From contig NZ_MUZV01000008.1 of assembly GCF_002000025.1 (NCBI RefSeq), positions 33,272 to 97,271 on the forward strand: 64,000 nt of DNA, read 5' to 3'. Positions 16,308 through 25,404 of the stretch are shown in pieces. The translations under genes and the position numbers were made by a program. The DNA comes from Cognaticolwellia aestuarii (lineage in GTDB: Bacteria; Pseudomonadota; Gammaproteobacteria; Enterobacterales; Alteromonadaceae). Every line of letters starts with the position of its first letter. Position 1 is the stretch's first letter. Below the pieces are notes generated by a model that was not told the DNA's origin, ran no database searches, and saw only the letters and a program-made list of their open reading frames with translations.

Positions 16308-16997
16308 TTACTCAGTGGTGGCTATATTAACAATATAACGCTGATAGAGTTCAGGTAATATTGACATTAATTGTCTTTTACCTTGTATATCGCTGTTTAC
16401 TAACGTTTTAGCTAATAATTCTTGGCTGTATGCTTGCTGGTAGTGCTGAGATAAAGGCAAGTATGATAGATGCCAAGGCTCTTGAGCTACGCCACCACGA
16501 AATTTATCATAAGGTAAAAAGAAACCAAAGCGTTGAGCATGTTCAGCTAACCAGAGAGTTAATGGATAAAAATGTCCAGATGCTTGATACTCCCATGGCT
16601 CTAATGCTAAAGATTGTCCTTGGGGCAATAAATTTTTTGCATAAACGTCAATATCACAGCCCCAATGATGACGACTAGCACCGGGTAGCGCTGAGAATAG
16701 CATTATCGCGTGGATCTTCTCATCAACACTAAGTTGCTCAATATCGATAGTTTGGTTACTGACATTTTTAATCGCAGTTTTACCCAAAAACTTATTTTGC
16801 CAGATAGCTAACTGCCGTTCAAAGCTACGAAAACCACTGGCAATCGTTAATTCTATACCAGCAAGTTCAGCCTCTGCTTGAAGTTTGCTAAAGCCTGATA
16901 ACATCTCATGATGAATACCGATATTGCTAGATAGCCATTGTATGTGTTGCTCCGTTTGGCCAGTTAAAATTAACTCGAGCTCGCTCATATTACCCAT
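16308..16997 (-). CDS. M15-family D-alanyl-D-alanine carboxypeptidase (VanY-like)
   Basis: The 229-residue protein has the M15B zinc-peptidase signature: '[14 protein letters not shown]' substrate-binding region, zinc ligands His and Asp in '[13 protein letters not shown]', and catalytic Glu plus ligand His in 'EPWHLSY'. Such enzymes trim the terminal D-Ala of peptidoglycan stem peptides. No signal peptide is visible, so a cytoplasmic role such as muropeptide recycling is possible. The start overlaps the dapE stop by 8 bases (an alternative ATG is at 16988), so it is translationally coupled to dapE. Confidence 0.88.
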   Translation of the reverse strand: MGNMSELELILTGQTEQHIQWLSSNIGIHHEMLSGFSKLQAEAELAGIELTIASGFRSFERQLAIWQNKFLGKTAIKNVSNQTIDIEQLSVDEKIHAIMLFSALPGASRHHWGCDIDVYAKNLLPQGQSLALEPWEYQASGHFYPLTLWLAEHAQRFGFFLPYDKFRGGVAQEPWHLSYLPLSQHYQQAYSQELLAKTLVNSDIQGKRQLMSILPELYQRYIVNIATTE

Positions 16998-18138
16998 GAT
17001 TGACTAGCACATTAACCAAAGTGTGATAATAGACATCGGTAAGTTGTATAAGATCAGGTACTGAAACAGACTCGTTAACTTGATGAATAGTGGCATTACA
17101 TGGGCCCAGCTCAATGACTTGGGCGCCGGTTGGTGCAATAAAGCGTCCGTCCGAGGTGCCGCCACTAGTAGAAAGTTCAGGACGGATTTTACAGCAGGTT
17201 TCAATCGCCTGTACAACCGAGTCAACCAGTGTGCTTGGCTCAGTAATAAAAGGTTGGCCGTTAAATATCCAGTTTATTTCAAAGTCTATTTCGTGCTGTG
17301 TTAATAAAGCTTCCACTTTATCAACAATCATCTGTGCGTTTAATTCAGTACTATAACGTAAGTTAAATAAGGCGGTTAAATGGCCTGGTACAACATTGGT
17401 GGCACCGGTACCCGATTGAATATTCGACAGTTGAAAGCTGGTAGGAGGAAAGTACTCATTGCCACTATCCCAATGCATTTGGCTTAACTCAGCTAAGACA
17501 GGCATCGCCAGATGAATAGGGTTGATTACGTGCTCAGGATAAGCAACATGTCCTTGCTTACCATGAATATGTAGCTCAGCAGATATTGAACCACGACGAC
17601 CATTTTTAACCACATCACCTAGCTGTTTACTACTTGATGGCTCGCCAACAATACAATAATCAATTTTTTCATTTCGCGCTTCTAATGTATCAATAACACG
17701 TGTGGTGCCATTAATAAATGGACCTTCTTCATCACTAGTAATTAAAAATGCAATAGAGCCTGGGTGATCTGGGTAGTCGGTAATGAAGCGTTCGGTGGCA
17801 ACGATCATCGCAGCTAAACTGCCTTTCATATCTGCAGCCCCACGACCATAGAGCATATTGTCAATAATAACAGGCTCAAAAGGCGGGGTGTGCCACAGTT
17901 CTAGATTACCAGCAGGCACAACATCAGTATGGCCAGCGAAACAAAATACTGGTCCAGATGCACCTTTTCGTGCCCACAAATTAGTGGTGTCTTCGAACAC
18001 CATGCTTTCATTATTAAAGCCCAATTTAGCTAATCTTTCAGCCATTAGCTGCTGACAACCAAAGTCTTCAGGGGTAACTGACGGACGTTCAATAAGTGCT
18101 TGGGCTAATGAAACCGTGCTATCACTGTGTTTTTGCAT
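16990..18138 (-). CDS. dapE: succinyl-diaminopimelate desuccinylase
   Basis: A 382-residue dinuclear-zinc M20 amidohydrolase of lysine and meso-DAP synthesis that hydrolyses N-succinyl-LL-DAP. Zinc ligands H70 and D72 lie in '[11 protein letters not shown]'. The bridging Asp is in 'GRGAADMKG' and the catalytic Glu in 'TSDEEGP'. The dimerisation lid domain is the middle third. It sits between yffB and an M15 peptidase on one strand, and the yffB-dapE order matches E. coli. Confidence 0.95.
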   Translation of the reverse strand: MQKHSDSTVSLAQALIERPSVTPEDFGCQQLMAERLAKLGFNNESMVFEDTTNLWARKGASGPVFCFAGHTDVVPAGNLELWHTPPFEPVIIDNMLYGRGAADMKGSLAAMIVATERFITDYPDHPGSIAFLITSDEEGPFINGTTRVIDTLEARNEKIDYCIVGEPSSSKQLGDVVKNGRRGSISAELHIHGKQGHVAYPEHVINPIHLAMPVLAELSQMHWDSGNEYFPPTSFQLSNIQSGTGATNVVPGHLTALFNLRYSTELNAQMIVDKVEALLTQHEIDFEINWIFNGQPFITEPSTLVDSVVQAIETCCKIRPELSTSGGTSDGRFIAPTGAQVIELGPCNATIHQVNESVSVPDLIQLTDVYYHTLVNVLVNHG

Positions 18139-18153
18139 AGGATCACTATACCC

Positions 18154-18498
18154 TTAATTAAATACTTGTTGATATTGACTATCTTTAAAACCAACTAACA
18201 GAGTTTGGTTATGTTTAAGCAAAGGCCGTTTGATTAATGTCGGTTGTGCCAAAATAAGCTCAGCCATCACCTCGTCAGTTAGGTTGTTTTTGACCTCATC
18301 AGTTAAGTTTCTAAATGTCGTACTGCGTTTATTTAGCAGTGTGGTTAAGTCGGTTAAGCACAAAAGCTCCTGCAATAGCGCTGCGCTGAAGCCATCACTA
18401 CGAAAGTCATGAAATTGATAAGGGACATTTTCTTGTTCTAACCATTTTTTGGCTTTTTTTACACTATCGCAATTTTTTATGCCATACAGTATTGTCAT
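18154..18498 (-). CDS. yffB: ArsC/Spx-family protein YffB
   Basis: 114 residues with thioredoxin-like ArsC fold, starting 'MTILYGIKNCDSVKKAKKWL'. The single active cysteine is C10 and the family Arg is in 'LIKRPLL'. E. coli YffB is a glutathione-dependent ArsC-like protein of uncertain substrate. It ends 15 bases before dapE starts and is clearly in the same operon. Confidence 0.85.
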   Translation of the reverse strand: MTILYGIKNCDSVKKAKKWLEQENVPYQFHDFRSDGFSAALLQELLCLTDLTTLLNKRSTTFRNLTDEVKNNLTDEVMAELILAQPTLIKRPLLKHNQTLLVGFKDSQYQQVFN

Positions 18499-18511
18499 GT
18501 TATTTCCTGAT

Positions 18512-18892
18512 TTAGATCACTTGATAATTGTGTTTTATAAGGGCTGATTTTGCCGCTTCAAATTTATTTGATTTTACGAGAATGTAGTCGGTATCGAAGG
18601 TTGAAATGGCAAAGATACTAATTTTTTCATTTGCCAACACCGTTGATATATTTGACATAATGCCAGTTAGACTGAAGTCCAATGGCCCGACAACTTCAAA
18701 GGCTTGCCAACCAAGTTCAACCTCTTCACTGTCAATTTCGATATGCTCAGGTATGACGATTGATATCTCATCATAGGTTTTTGCTAAGAAAAACACTGGC
18801 GCGTTAAAAACCACATCTGGAATCGAACTTTCACGGCGTAAACTATGAATAGCAAATGTTTCAGATAAGCGGCGTAAAGTTAGCTGACTCAT
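18512..18892 (-). CDS. ACT-domain protein (ACT_7/CASTOR-like)
   Basis: 126 residues. The C-terminal half is an ACT domain ('FEVVGPLDFSLTGIMSNIST', then 'ISIFAISTFDTDYILV'), the form used to bind amino acids. The N-terminal half ('AVFFLAKTYDEISIVIPE'-like segment) completes the small CASTOR-like fold. It precedes yffB-dapE by 13 bases. Sensing of an amino acid for this lysine-pathway operon is conceivable but unproven. Confidence 0.75.
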   Translation of the reverse strand: MSQLTLRRLSETFAIHSLRRESSIPDVVFNAPVFFLAKTYDEISIVIPEHIEIDSEEVELGWQAFEVVGPLDFSLTGIMSNISTVLANEKISIFAISTFDTDYILVKSNKFEAAKSALIKHNYQVI

Positions 18893-19120
18893 AAATCATT
18901 TTATTTAGGCAGTTTGCCAATACTATAGCGTTTAATAGCAGTGAACTCTAGAGGGGAAAGCAGAGATGAACGCATTTTTATATAGCATTAATTCATTAAA
19001 TAACACTGGTTAACCTGTGTTTAGTCGCTATTAAAAGGCTTATTGCATTGAAGTTAGTATATTTGTAGCTCAATTATGAGCTTAGAAAGAAAATTAACGT
19101 TATTAAATGTAATATTAAGT

Positions 19121-19157
19121 CACAATGATATCCACATAAGCTGTGGATATCATTGTG
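19121..19157. repeat. perfect 16-bp inverted repeat
   Basis: Arms CACAATGATATCCACA and TGTGGATATCATTGTG flank a 5-base loop (TAAGC). There is no T tract after it on either strand, so it is not a normal terminator. Each arm contains ATATCCACA, one base from a DnaA box (TTATCCACA), in head-to-head arrangement. Confidence 0.8.
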
Positions 19158-19291
19158 TGCAACTGTTGTTTAACTACTCAATAGTATGTTTTATATGGCT
19201 TTATTTGGTTGGTTAAAAAATACCAGGTAAAAAAATAACCTCGACACTTTAGATAAGTGATTAAAATCTACTATTAATGAATAAAGTAGTT

Positions 19292-19322
19292 AAAGATCTA
19301 CATATTTATACTGTAGATCTTT
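19292..19322 (-). terminator. hairpin downstream of pta
   Basis: Arms AAAGATCTACA and TGTAGATCTTT (11 bp) around a 9-base loop, 28 bases beyond the pta stop. Only three T residues follow on the minus strand, so termination may be partial. Confidence 0.55.
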
Positions 19323-19349
19323 ATTATTACGCTTTTTTTAGCCAAGAGA

Positions 19350-21461
19350 CTACAATTGTGCTTGAATTGCAGTCAATGCAATCGTGTATACAATATCATC
19401 AACTAAAGCACCACGAGATAAATCGTTAACGGGCTTTCTCATGCCTTGTAACATAGGACCAATACTGACTAAGTCAGCAGAACGTTGTACGGCTTTATAA
19501 GTGGTATTTCCGGTGTTAAGATCAGGAAAAATAAAGACATTTGCTTGCCCAGCAACAGGGCTGTTAGGTGCTTTTTTGCGCGCAACATTTTCCATAATTG
19601 CGGCATCATATTGCAAAGGTCCGTCAATAATAAGATCTGGGCGTTTTTCTTGGGCAATTTTTGTCGCAGCAGCTACTTTCTCAACATCAGCACCAAAACC
19701 AGATGTACCTGTGCTATAGCTGATCATGGCCACTTTCGGTTTAATACCAAATTGTATTGCTGAATCAGCAGATTGAATGGCAATATCGGCCAATTGCTCA
19801 GCGTTCGGCTCTGGGTTAATTGCACAATCACCATAGATAAGTACTTGGTCGGGCAACAGCATAAAGAAAATTGATGAAACCAATGAGCTACCTTCGGCAG
19901 TTTTAATTAACTGTAATGCCGGTCGGATAGTATTGGCTGTTGTACTCACTGCGCCCGATACTAAACCATCAACTTGACCCAGTTGTAACATCATGGTCGC
20001 GAGTACGACATTATCTTGTAACTCTTGTTTAGCAACCACTTCAGTTAGGCCTTTGGCTTTACGCAGCTCTACCATAGGGGCAATATAATTATCGCGAATA
20101 TTTTCAGGATCGGTAATTAATAATCCCGTCGGTAGGTTAATACCTTGTTGCTCAGCAATGCGCAAAATGGTTTCTTTATCACCGATTAATTGGCAGCGGG
20201 CGATATTGCGTTCAACACAAATAGCAGCTGCTTTAATGGTGCGAATATCGGTTCCTTCTGGCAATACGATAAGCTTATTGGCGTGACGAGCAAGTTCAGT
20301 CAGTTTATGCCTAAAAGCAGGCGGTGACATTTTATCGCTAATACTTGCCTTGTTGCTTAGTTGTTTTAACCAGTCTTCAGCAAGATTATCGGCAACAAAC
20401 TCTTTTACTTTCTCTTGCCTTTGTAAATCATCTTCAGGAATGTCAGGATTAAAGTTCATTAAATATCGAGACGTTTGCCACGTATCCCAAGGGACTGAAA
20501 GTACAGGCAAACCAGCATCAAGTGCTTGTTGGCAAAGGCTGAAAATTTCTTTATTCGGTACATAACCATTAGTTAACACGAGTGCCGAAACTTTTGTCCC
20601 ATTGAGTGCTGACAAACACGTGGCAATGATTATATCGGTACGATCTCCTGGCGTAACAATTAAACGACTGGGTTGTAAATGGCTCATTAAGTTATCAACA
20701 CTACGAGCACAAAAACTAATACTGCGAATACGGCGATGCGCCATATCACCACTATTAATAATATCGGCATTGAGATAATTAGCGATATCGAGCACTCTGG
20801 GGGCAATCAAATCCATTTCCCAGGGTACGGTACCTAATAAATCAAAGTGACGGTTTTTAAAAATCGATAAACTAATTAACGGCGCAAGATCTAAATGTTG
20901 ATTAAATTCATGTTCACGCGGCAATAGACCGAATTCATCTTTATCTGGTGAGTTGATCTTATTAATAATGCAGCCGATAAGTTTAGGGTTTTTAATACCA
21001 CCGAAAGTTTCAGCGCTCATTTCTATGCGATCTTCAAATTCTTCTACTGAGTCGTTATCTTGTGCGGCAACTAATACTATTTCAGCAGATAGTGCACGGG
21101 CAACATCACGATTAATTCTTCCGGCATAGGGTTGGCGAGTTGTTGGGATCAACCCCTCAATAATGACCACATCATGAGCCTGGTCTATGGCATTAAACTT
21201 TTCAACAATTTGCTCTAATACAATATCGTTACGTCCATCACCCATTTGCTGCTCAACATATGACAGTGCAATTGATCCCGCTATCTCGCTATCTTTGACA
21301 GCTCGAGTACTTTTGGCTCTGGTATTTCTAGAAGGTTGTGAAATGGGTTTAAAGTGACCGACATTAATCCCTTGTTGCTGACAGGCATGAATCAAGCCTA
21401 ATGCGACACTACTAAGGCCAACACCAAAGCCGGCAGGTATTAACATAATACGATGTGCCAT
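19350..21461 (-). CDS. pta: phosphate acetyltransferase
   Basis: 703 residues, the long three-domain form of Pta that interconverts acetyl-CoA and acetyl phosphate. The N-terminal P-loop-like CobB/BioD-type domain begins 'RIMLIPAGFGVGLSSVALGL'. A DRTGG domain follows (about 215-330). The C-terminal catalytic PTA domain contains 'KLIVLPEGTDIRTIKAA', 'VDGLVSGAVSTTANTIRPAL' and 'YSTGTSGFG'. It begins 2 bases after ackA, so the pair is one operon for acetate overflow and acetyl-phosphate balance. Confidence 0.96.
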   Translation of the reverse strand: MAHRIMLIPAGFGVGLSSVALGLIHACQQQGINVGHFKPISQPSRNTRAKSTRAVKDSEIAGSIALSYVEQQMGDGRNDIVLEQIVEKFNAIDQAHDVVIIEGLIPTTRQPYAGRINRDVARALSAEIVLVAAQDNDSVEEFEDRIEMSAETFGGIKNPKLIGCIINKINSPDKDEFGLLPREHEFNQHLDLAPLISLSIFKNRHFDLLGTVPWEMDLIAPRVLDIANYLNADIINSGDMAHRRIRSISFCARSVDNLMSHLQPSRLIVTPGDRTDIIIATCLSALNGTKVSALVLTNGYVPNKEIFSLCQQALDAGLPVLSVPWDTWQTSRYLMNFNPDIPEDDLQRQEKVKEFVADNLAEDWLKQLSNKASISDKMSPPAFRHKLTELARHANKLIVLPEGTDIRTIKAAAICVERNIARCQLIGDKETILRIAEQQGINLPTGLLITDPENIRDNYIAPMVELRKAKGLTEVVAKQELQDNVVLATMMLQLGQVDGLVSGAVSTTANTIRPALQLIKTAEGSSLVSSIFFMLLPDQVLIYGDCAINPEPNAEQLADIAIQSADSAIQFGIKPKVAMISYSTGTSGFGADVEKVAAATKIAQEKRPDLIIDGPLQYDAAIMENVARKKAPNSPVAGQANVFIFPDLNTGNTTYKAVQRSADLVSIGPMLQGMRKPVNDLSRGALVDDIVYTIALTAIQAQL

Positions 21462-21463
21462 GA

Positions 21464-22678
21464 TTAAGATTCCTGTTCTGTTGATTGATTAAGTAATTGA
21501 AAGGTTTGCTCAGCAATAACCCATTCTTCATTGGTAGCAATAACCCATGCAGAACGGGAGCCTTCACTGCTAATAAGTCCTGATTTACCAAAACGCATAG
21601 CTAAGTTGGCTTCGTCATCAACTTTAAAGTTTAATAAGCTTAATTGAGCGAGAATTTTTTCTCGGATAATATCTGAGTTTTCACCTATACCACCGGTGAA
21701 AATAATGCCATCAAGCGAAGTTAAACTAGCCGTGAAAGACGCAATAGCTTTGGCAATACGATAACAAAATACGTCAAGAGCTAACGCGGCTTGTACGTTA
21801 TGATCTTCGATGTAAGCGGTTTCAATGGTGCGACAATCGTTGCTTATGCCCGACACGCCAAGTAGGCCACTTTGTTTATTAAGCATGTTATCCACATCTT
21901 GCGCAGTGTAGTTGAGTTGGTTGATCAAATGAAAAATTATGCCGGGGTCAATGTCACCACTGCGTGTTCCCATCATGACGCCTTCAAGTGGTGTCATGCC
22001 TAAACTGGTATCAACACTTTTACCATCTTTGATTGCGGCTATACTACAACCATTTCCAAGATGGGCGCTTATAAAACTGCATTGAGCTAATGGTTTGTTG
22101 AGGATATTAGCCGCTTGTTGAGCAACAAAATAATGACTTGTGCCATGAAAGCCATAGCGCCTGATCCCGTGTTGCTTATATAACTCATAAGGTATGCCAT
22201 AAATATAAGCTTTTTCTGGCATCGTTTGGTGAAAAGCCGTATCGAATATCGCGACTTGTTTTAAGTTTGGAAATGCGGCTTCAGCGGCAAGGATACCCGT
22301 TAAGTTAGCGGGATTATGTAAAGGTGCTAAACGCGCCAGTTTCTCGATCGCGGCTTTTACATCATTATTGATTAATGTTGGTTGACAATAACTTTCTCCA
22401 CCATGAACAACACGGTGACCAATAGCAGAGATACAATCAATTAAGTGTAAACGTTTGAGGTGTTCTACTAAACATAATACCGCACTTTGATGATCATAAG
22501 GTGCTAAAATAAGATGTTGTTCTTTTTCACCGTTGTGTTTAATTTTGATGATAGCTTGGTCAGATAATAATCGCTCTGCTAACCCTGATAATAATGTTGC
22601 ACCATTTTCTGGGTTGATTAAGGAAAATTTTAACGATGAACTACCGCAATTTAAAACTAAAATAAAATTATTATTCAT
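21464..22678 (-). CDS. ackA: acetate kinase
   Basis: I chose the ATG at 22678 over a TTG three codons upstream. The 404-residue ASKHA-fold kinase shows 'LVLNCGSSSLKFSL', 'GHRVVHGG' (catalytic Arg), 'FDTAFHQTMP', 'GFHGTSH' and 'ISAHLGNGCS'. It makes ATP and acetate from acetyl phosphate in the cytoplasm. It is the first gene of ackA-pta and divergent from yfbV, the same neighbourhood as in E. coli. Confidence 0.96.
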   Translation of the reverse strand: MNNNFILVLNCGSSSLKFSLINPENGATLLSGLAERLLSDQAIIKIKHNGEKEQHLILAPYDHQSAVLCLVEHLKRLHLIDCISAIGHRVVHGGESYCQPTLINNDVKAAIEKLARLAPLHNPANLTGILAAEAAFPNLKQVAIFDTAFHQTMPEKAYIYGIPYELYKQHGIRRYGFHGTSHYFVAQQAANILNKPLAQCSFISAHLGNGCSIAAIKDGKSVDTSLGMTPLEGVMMGTRSGDIDPGIIFHLINQLNYTAQDVDNMLNKQSGLLGVSGISNDCRTIETAYIEDHNVQAALALDVFCYRIAKAIASFTASLTSLDGIIFTGGIGENSDIIREKILAQLSLLNFKVDDEANLAMRFGKSGLISSEGSRSAWVIATNEEWVIAEQTFQLLNQSTEQES

Positions 22679-22848
22679 AAGTAACAAAGCGCCATTTCTA
22701 CAATATTTTAATAAGGTACATTATAGTGCCATAAATCATGAAAAATGTTGATGTTGTACAATAAAATGTTATTAAACGCACTTTCGCTTTACTAAAGGTT
22801 ACAACTTTGTACTATCTTTAAATTAACGCTTGATGTAGTGTGTGACCT

Positions 22849-23280
22849 ATGAAACTAACAGTATTAGAAATTATATCGCTTGGTCGAAAATATATGAATT
22901 TATGGCCAGAACGCGCAGAACTTGAAGAATATTTTGCTGAATATCGCGTGGTTAAATTTAGTCGCTTGGTATGTAAAATTATTCCGGGGTTAGCGTTGTT
23001 TTGCCTTATTATGCAATTGTATTTTGGTTCCATGGGAGTATTACCGCAGGCACTATTATACAGCTTGTTTTTATTAAGCTTTCCGGTGCAAGCTTTGATT
23101 TTTATGGGGCTTAAAGCGGATAAATTTTTACCACCAGCGTTGGCAAACTGGTATAAAGAAAGTGTTGCCCGCGTTAATCAAAGTGGCGGTGATATTAAAT
23201 TATCTACCCAACGACCTCGTTATCTCGATTTAGCTCAGTTATTAAACCTGACCTTTAATAATCGTTACAGTTCACAATAA
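22849..23280 (+). CDS. yfbV: UPF0208 membrane protein YfbV
   Basis: 143 residues with two membrane helices (about 45-63 and 68-88). It shows family landmarks 'MNLWPERAELEEYFAEYRVV' near the N-terminus and 'RPRYLDLAQLLN' near the C-terminus. E. coli YfbV affects Ter macrodomain insulation (with MatP). It is divergent from ackA, as in enterobacteria. A bidirectional terminator follows. Confidence 0.92.
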   Translation: MKLTVLEIISLGRKYMNLWPERAELEEYFAEYRVVKFSRLVCKIIPGLALFCLIMQLYFGSMGVLPQALLYSLFLLSFPVQALIFMGLKADKFLPPALANWYKESVARVNQSGGDIKLSTQRPRYLDLAQLLNLTFNNRYSSQ

Positions 23281-23300
23281 ACCAGCCTAATAAATACATT

Positions 23301-23338
23301 AATACCAGTATTATCTCAGATAATACTGGTATTTTACT
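23301..23338. terminator. bidirectional terminator between yfbV and rlmA
   Basis: A 13-bp perfect stem (AATACCAGTATTA / TAATACTGGTATT) with a 7-base loop, followed by TTACTTT, stands between two convergent genes. Confidence 0.8.
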
Positions 23339-23368
23339 TTCAATGTTATAACAAAATTAGCGAACTTT

Positions 23369-24193
23369 TTACGCTGGCTTTTGATAAAGACGGATAAGAA
23401 AATCTGCCTGACAAGTAAAGTCATGCATAGTGCGCAATGTCTCTTTTACTTGCTCTGATGCTTTGAAAGCGAAAGGAGTCATCGAAAGTAAATTCAGTGT
23501 GTCTTGACCGGTTTTTAAATGCATTGGATAAGTGATGCTTTCCTGATGGATCAGAGTTAAATGCTCAATTGGCAGCCTTTCTTCATCATGCTCTTTAGCG
23601 TCAGTATAAATCTGTTGTTTTAATTGCATCAAATGTTGCTTTGCTGGCGTAACTGTTAATAAAAAACCGCCGTTAGATAATACTCGAGTAAACTCTTGCT
23701 CTAAAATTGGCGCATAAATCGACACAATCCATGAAAATAAGTTATCGGCAAAGGGTAATTTGGACAAGGTGGCGACACTAAAATGGCATTGTGGGTATTT
23801 TTTGCCAGCTTTTTTGATTGCTTCTTTTGCAATATCAACACCATAAACAGTATTTTTTGAGGTTTTATGTTGGTGAGTATAATAGCCCTCACCACAACCT
23901 GCATCGAGTATTGGTGCCGTTTTATTTTCCTCAAGTACGGTTTTTTCGTGATATAAAGCCACTAGTCGGTCGACTAAAGGTTGATAATAACCTTGCTCTA
24001 AAAACTCGCGTCTGGCATTGACCATGGCTTTATTATCGCCAGGATTCTTTGAATGTTTAAACTGTACAGGGAGTAAGTTTAAGTAGTTCTCTTTCGCGCG
24101 ATCAAAGCTGTGGTTGTTGTCACAGTGGTATAGCTTTTCTTGGCCGACTAAGGGTAAATTACAAAGTGGGCAGGCGTAGTGCAAAGCAGTCAT
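23369..24193 (-). CDS. rlmA: 23S rRNA (guanine-745-N1)-methyltransferase
   Basis: 274 residues. An N-terminal zinc finger formed by C8, C11, C24 and H28 ('YACPLCNLPL', 'YHCDNNHSFD') is followed by a class I SAM methyltransferase with the glycine loop in 'ILDAGCGEGYYT'. The combination is specific to RlmA, which methylates G745 in helix 35 of 23S rRNA. It lies downstream of xthA on the same strand but behind a terminator. Confidence 0.9.
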   Translation of the reverse strand: MTALHYACPLCNLPLVGQEKLYHCDNNHSFDRAKENYLNLLPVQFKHSKNPGDNKAMVNARREFLEQGYYQPLVDRLVALYHEKTVLEENKTAPILDAGCGEGYYTHQHKTSKNTVYGVDIAKEAIKKAGKKYPQCHFSVATLSKLPFADNLFSWIVSIYAPILEQEFTRVLSNGGFLLTVTPAKQHLMQLKQQIYTDAKEHDEERLPIEHLTLIHQESITYPMHLKTGQDTLNLLSMTPFAFKASEQVKETLRTMHDFTCQADFLIRLYQKPA

Positions 24194-24216
24194 AATATCA
24201 GTAAGTTTATTGAATT

Positions 24217-24242
24217 AAAGTAAAAAGGGCAGAAGCCCTTTT
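24217..24242 (-). terminator. terminator after xthA
   Basis: Reading the minus strand, AAAAGGGC-TTCT-GCCCTTTT is followed by TAC TTT. The 8-bp stem lies 22 bases after the xthA stop. Confidence 0.8.
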
Positions 24243-24263
24243 GGTTCAGCATGATAAAACGCA

Positions 24264-25073
24264 CTATTTACTAAATGTTGACCAAATTGGCGCGTGATCA
24301 GAAGGTTTTTCGATAGCTCTTAGTTCATAATCTATATCAGACTCAATGCAACGACTGGCAAATTTTTCTGTTGCTAATACCACATCAATACGTAAACCGC
24401 GATTATCATCAAAGCCGCGAGAGCGATAGTCAAACCATGAATACCTTTCTTCTCGAGTGGGGTGTAACTCTCTGAAGGTGTCTTTAAAACCCCAATTCAT
24501 TAAGGTAGCTAACCATTCGCGCTCTTCGGGTTGGAAACTACACTTACCGGTTTTTAACCAACGTTTGCGGTTTGGCTCACCAATACCAATATCTAAATCT
24601 GTTGGTGAAATATTAATGTCACCAATCACCACAACATTATCTTCGGGTGTGTGGTGTTCATTTAAATATTGCATTAAATCTTTATAAAATTGTCGTTTGT
24701 ATGGGTATTTAGTTTCATGAGCAATATTATCGCCTTGTGGAAAGTAGCCATTTAATACCGTGACTTTTTCGCCATTTTCGTCCGTTGTTTGTACCATAAT
24801 CATACGTTTTTGGGCTTCCTCATCATCAGTAGGAAAACCTTTAATGACCACATCGGCGGGCTTTTTACAAAGCATGGCAACACCATAATGGGCTTTTTGA
24901 CCATGAAAATAAACCTGATAGCCCATCGCTTCAACATCAGCCAACGGAAAAGCATCGTTATGTACCTTTATTTCTTGCAGGCCAATAATATCCGGTTGAT
25001 GTTTATCTATGATAGCTTGTAGCTGATGCAAGCGAGCACGTAGGCCATTAATGTTAAAAGAGATTATTTTCAT
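24264..25073 (-). CDS. xthA: exodeoxyribonuclease III
   Basis: 269-residue endonuclease/exonuclease/phosphatase-fold enzyme of base-excision repair (AP endonuclease and 3'-phosphodiesterase). Visible motifs: '[13 protein letters not shown]', the metal ligand Glu in '[10 protein letters not shown]', '[13 protein letters not shown]', '[18 protein letters not shown]' and the catalytic 'KPSDHAPIW'. Length is normal for the E. coli type. Confidence 0.95.
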   Translation of the reverse strand: MKIISFNINGLRARLHQLQAIIDKHQPDIIGLQEIKVHNDAFPLADVEAMGYQVYFHGQKAHYGVAMLCKKPADVVIKGFPTDDEEAQKRMIMVQTTDENGEKVTVLNGYFPQGDNIAHETKYPYKRQFYKDLMQYLNEHHTPEDNVVVIGDINISPTDLDIGIGEPNRKRWLKTGKCSFQPEEREWLATLMNWGFKDTFRELHPTREERYSWFDYRSRGFDDNRGLRIDVVLATEKFASRCIESDIDYELRAIEKPSDHAPIWSTFSK

Positions 25074-25404
25074 GTGTTAACTCAGTAATTATTTTGCGCT
25101 AATGCTACCAGAAGTTGTAATTAAGCGCGAAAGAGAATTCACCTTTATAAAGGACTTTATTTCAAAATACATACTTTGTTACGTATTTTTAACAATGCAT
25201 AGTAGTATGTTTTTTAGTCCTTGTTATAAACTGCCGTACGGTATGATATTTGTTTAACAGTAATTTTTAGATATCAAATCCAACTTATTCAGTTAGTTAC
25301 CTGTGCTTTAATGTCAAATTGACGTAGTGTATTACATACTTAGGTAATGCTAAAAATGAAAAGTTATTAGCAAGATAATATAAAAATAAATAGAGGAAAG
25401 GGAA
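25074..25404. other. promoter region of xthA and the TldD cluster
   Basis: 331 bases between divergent transcription units. It contains a short palindrome GTCAAATTGAC (25313-25323) upstream of the tldD-like gene and a strong ribosome site (GAGGAAAGGG). No open frame or RNA gene was seen. Confidence 0.45.

Larger units (their letters stand above)
18893..19349. other. 457-base intergenic region with two hairpins
   Basis: It lies between two minus-strand transcription units. It contains a perfect 16-bp inverted repeat (19121-19157) and a second 11-bp hairpin (19292-19322) just after pta. No open frame was seen. Confidence 0.5.
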
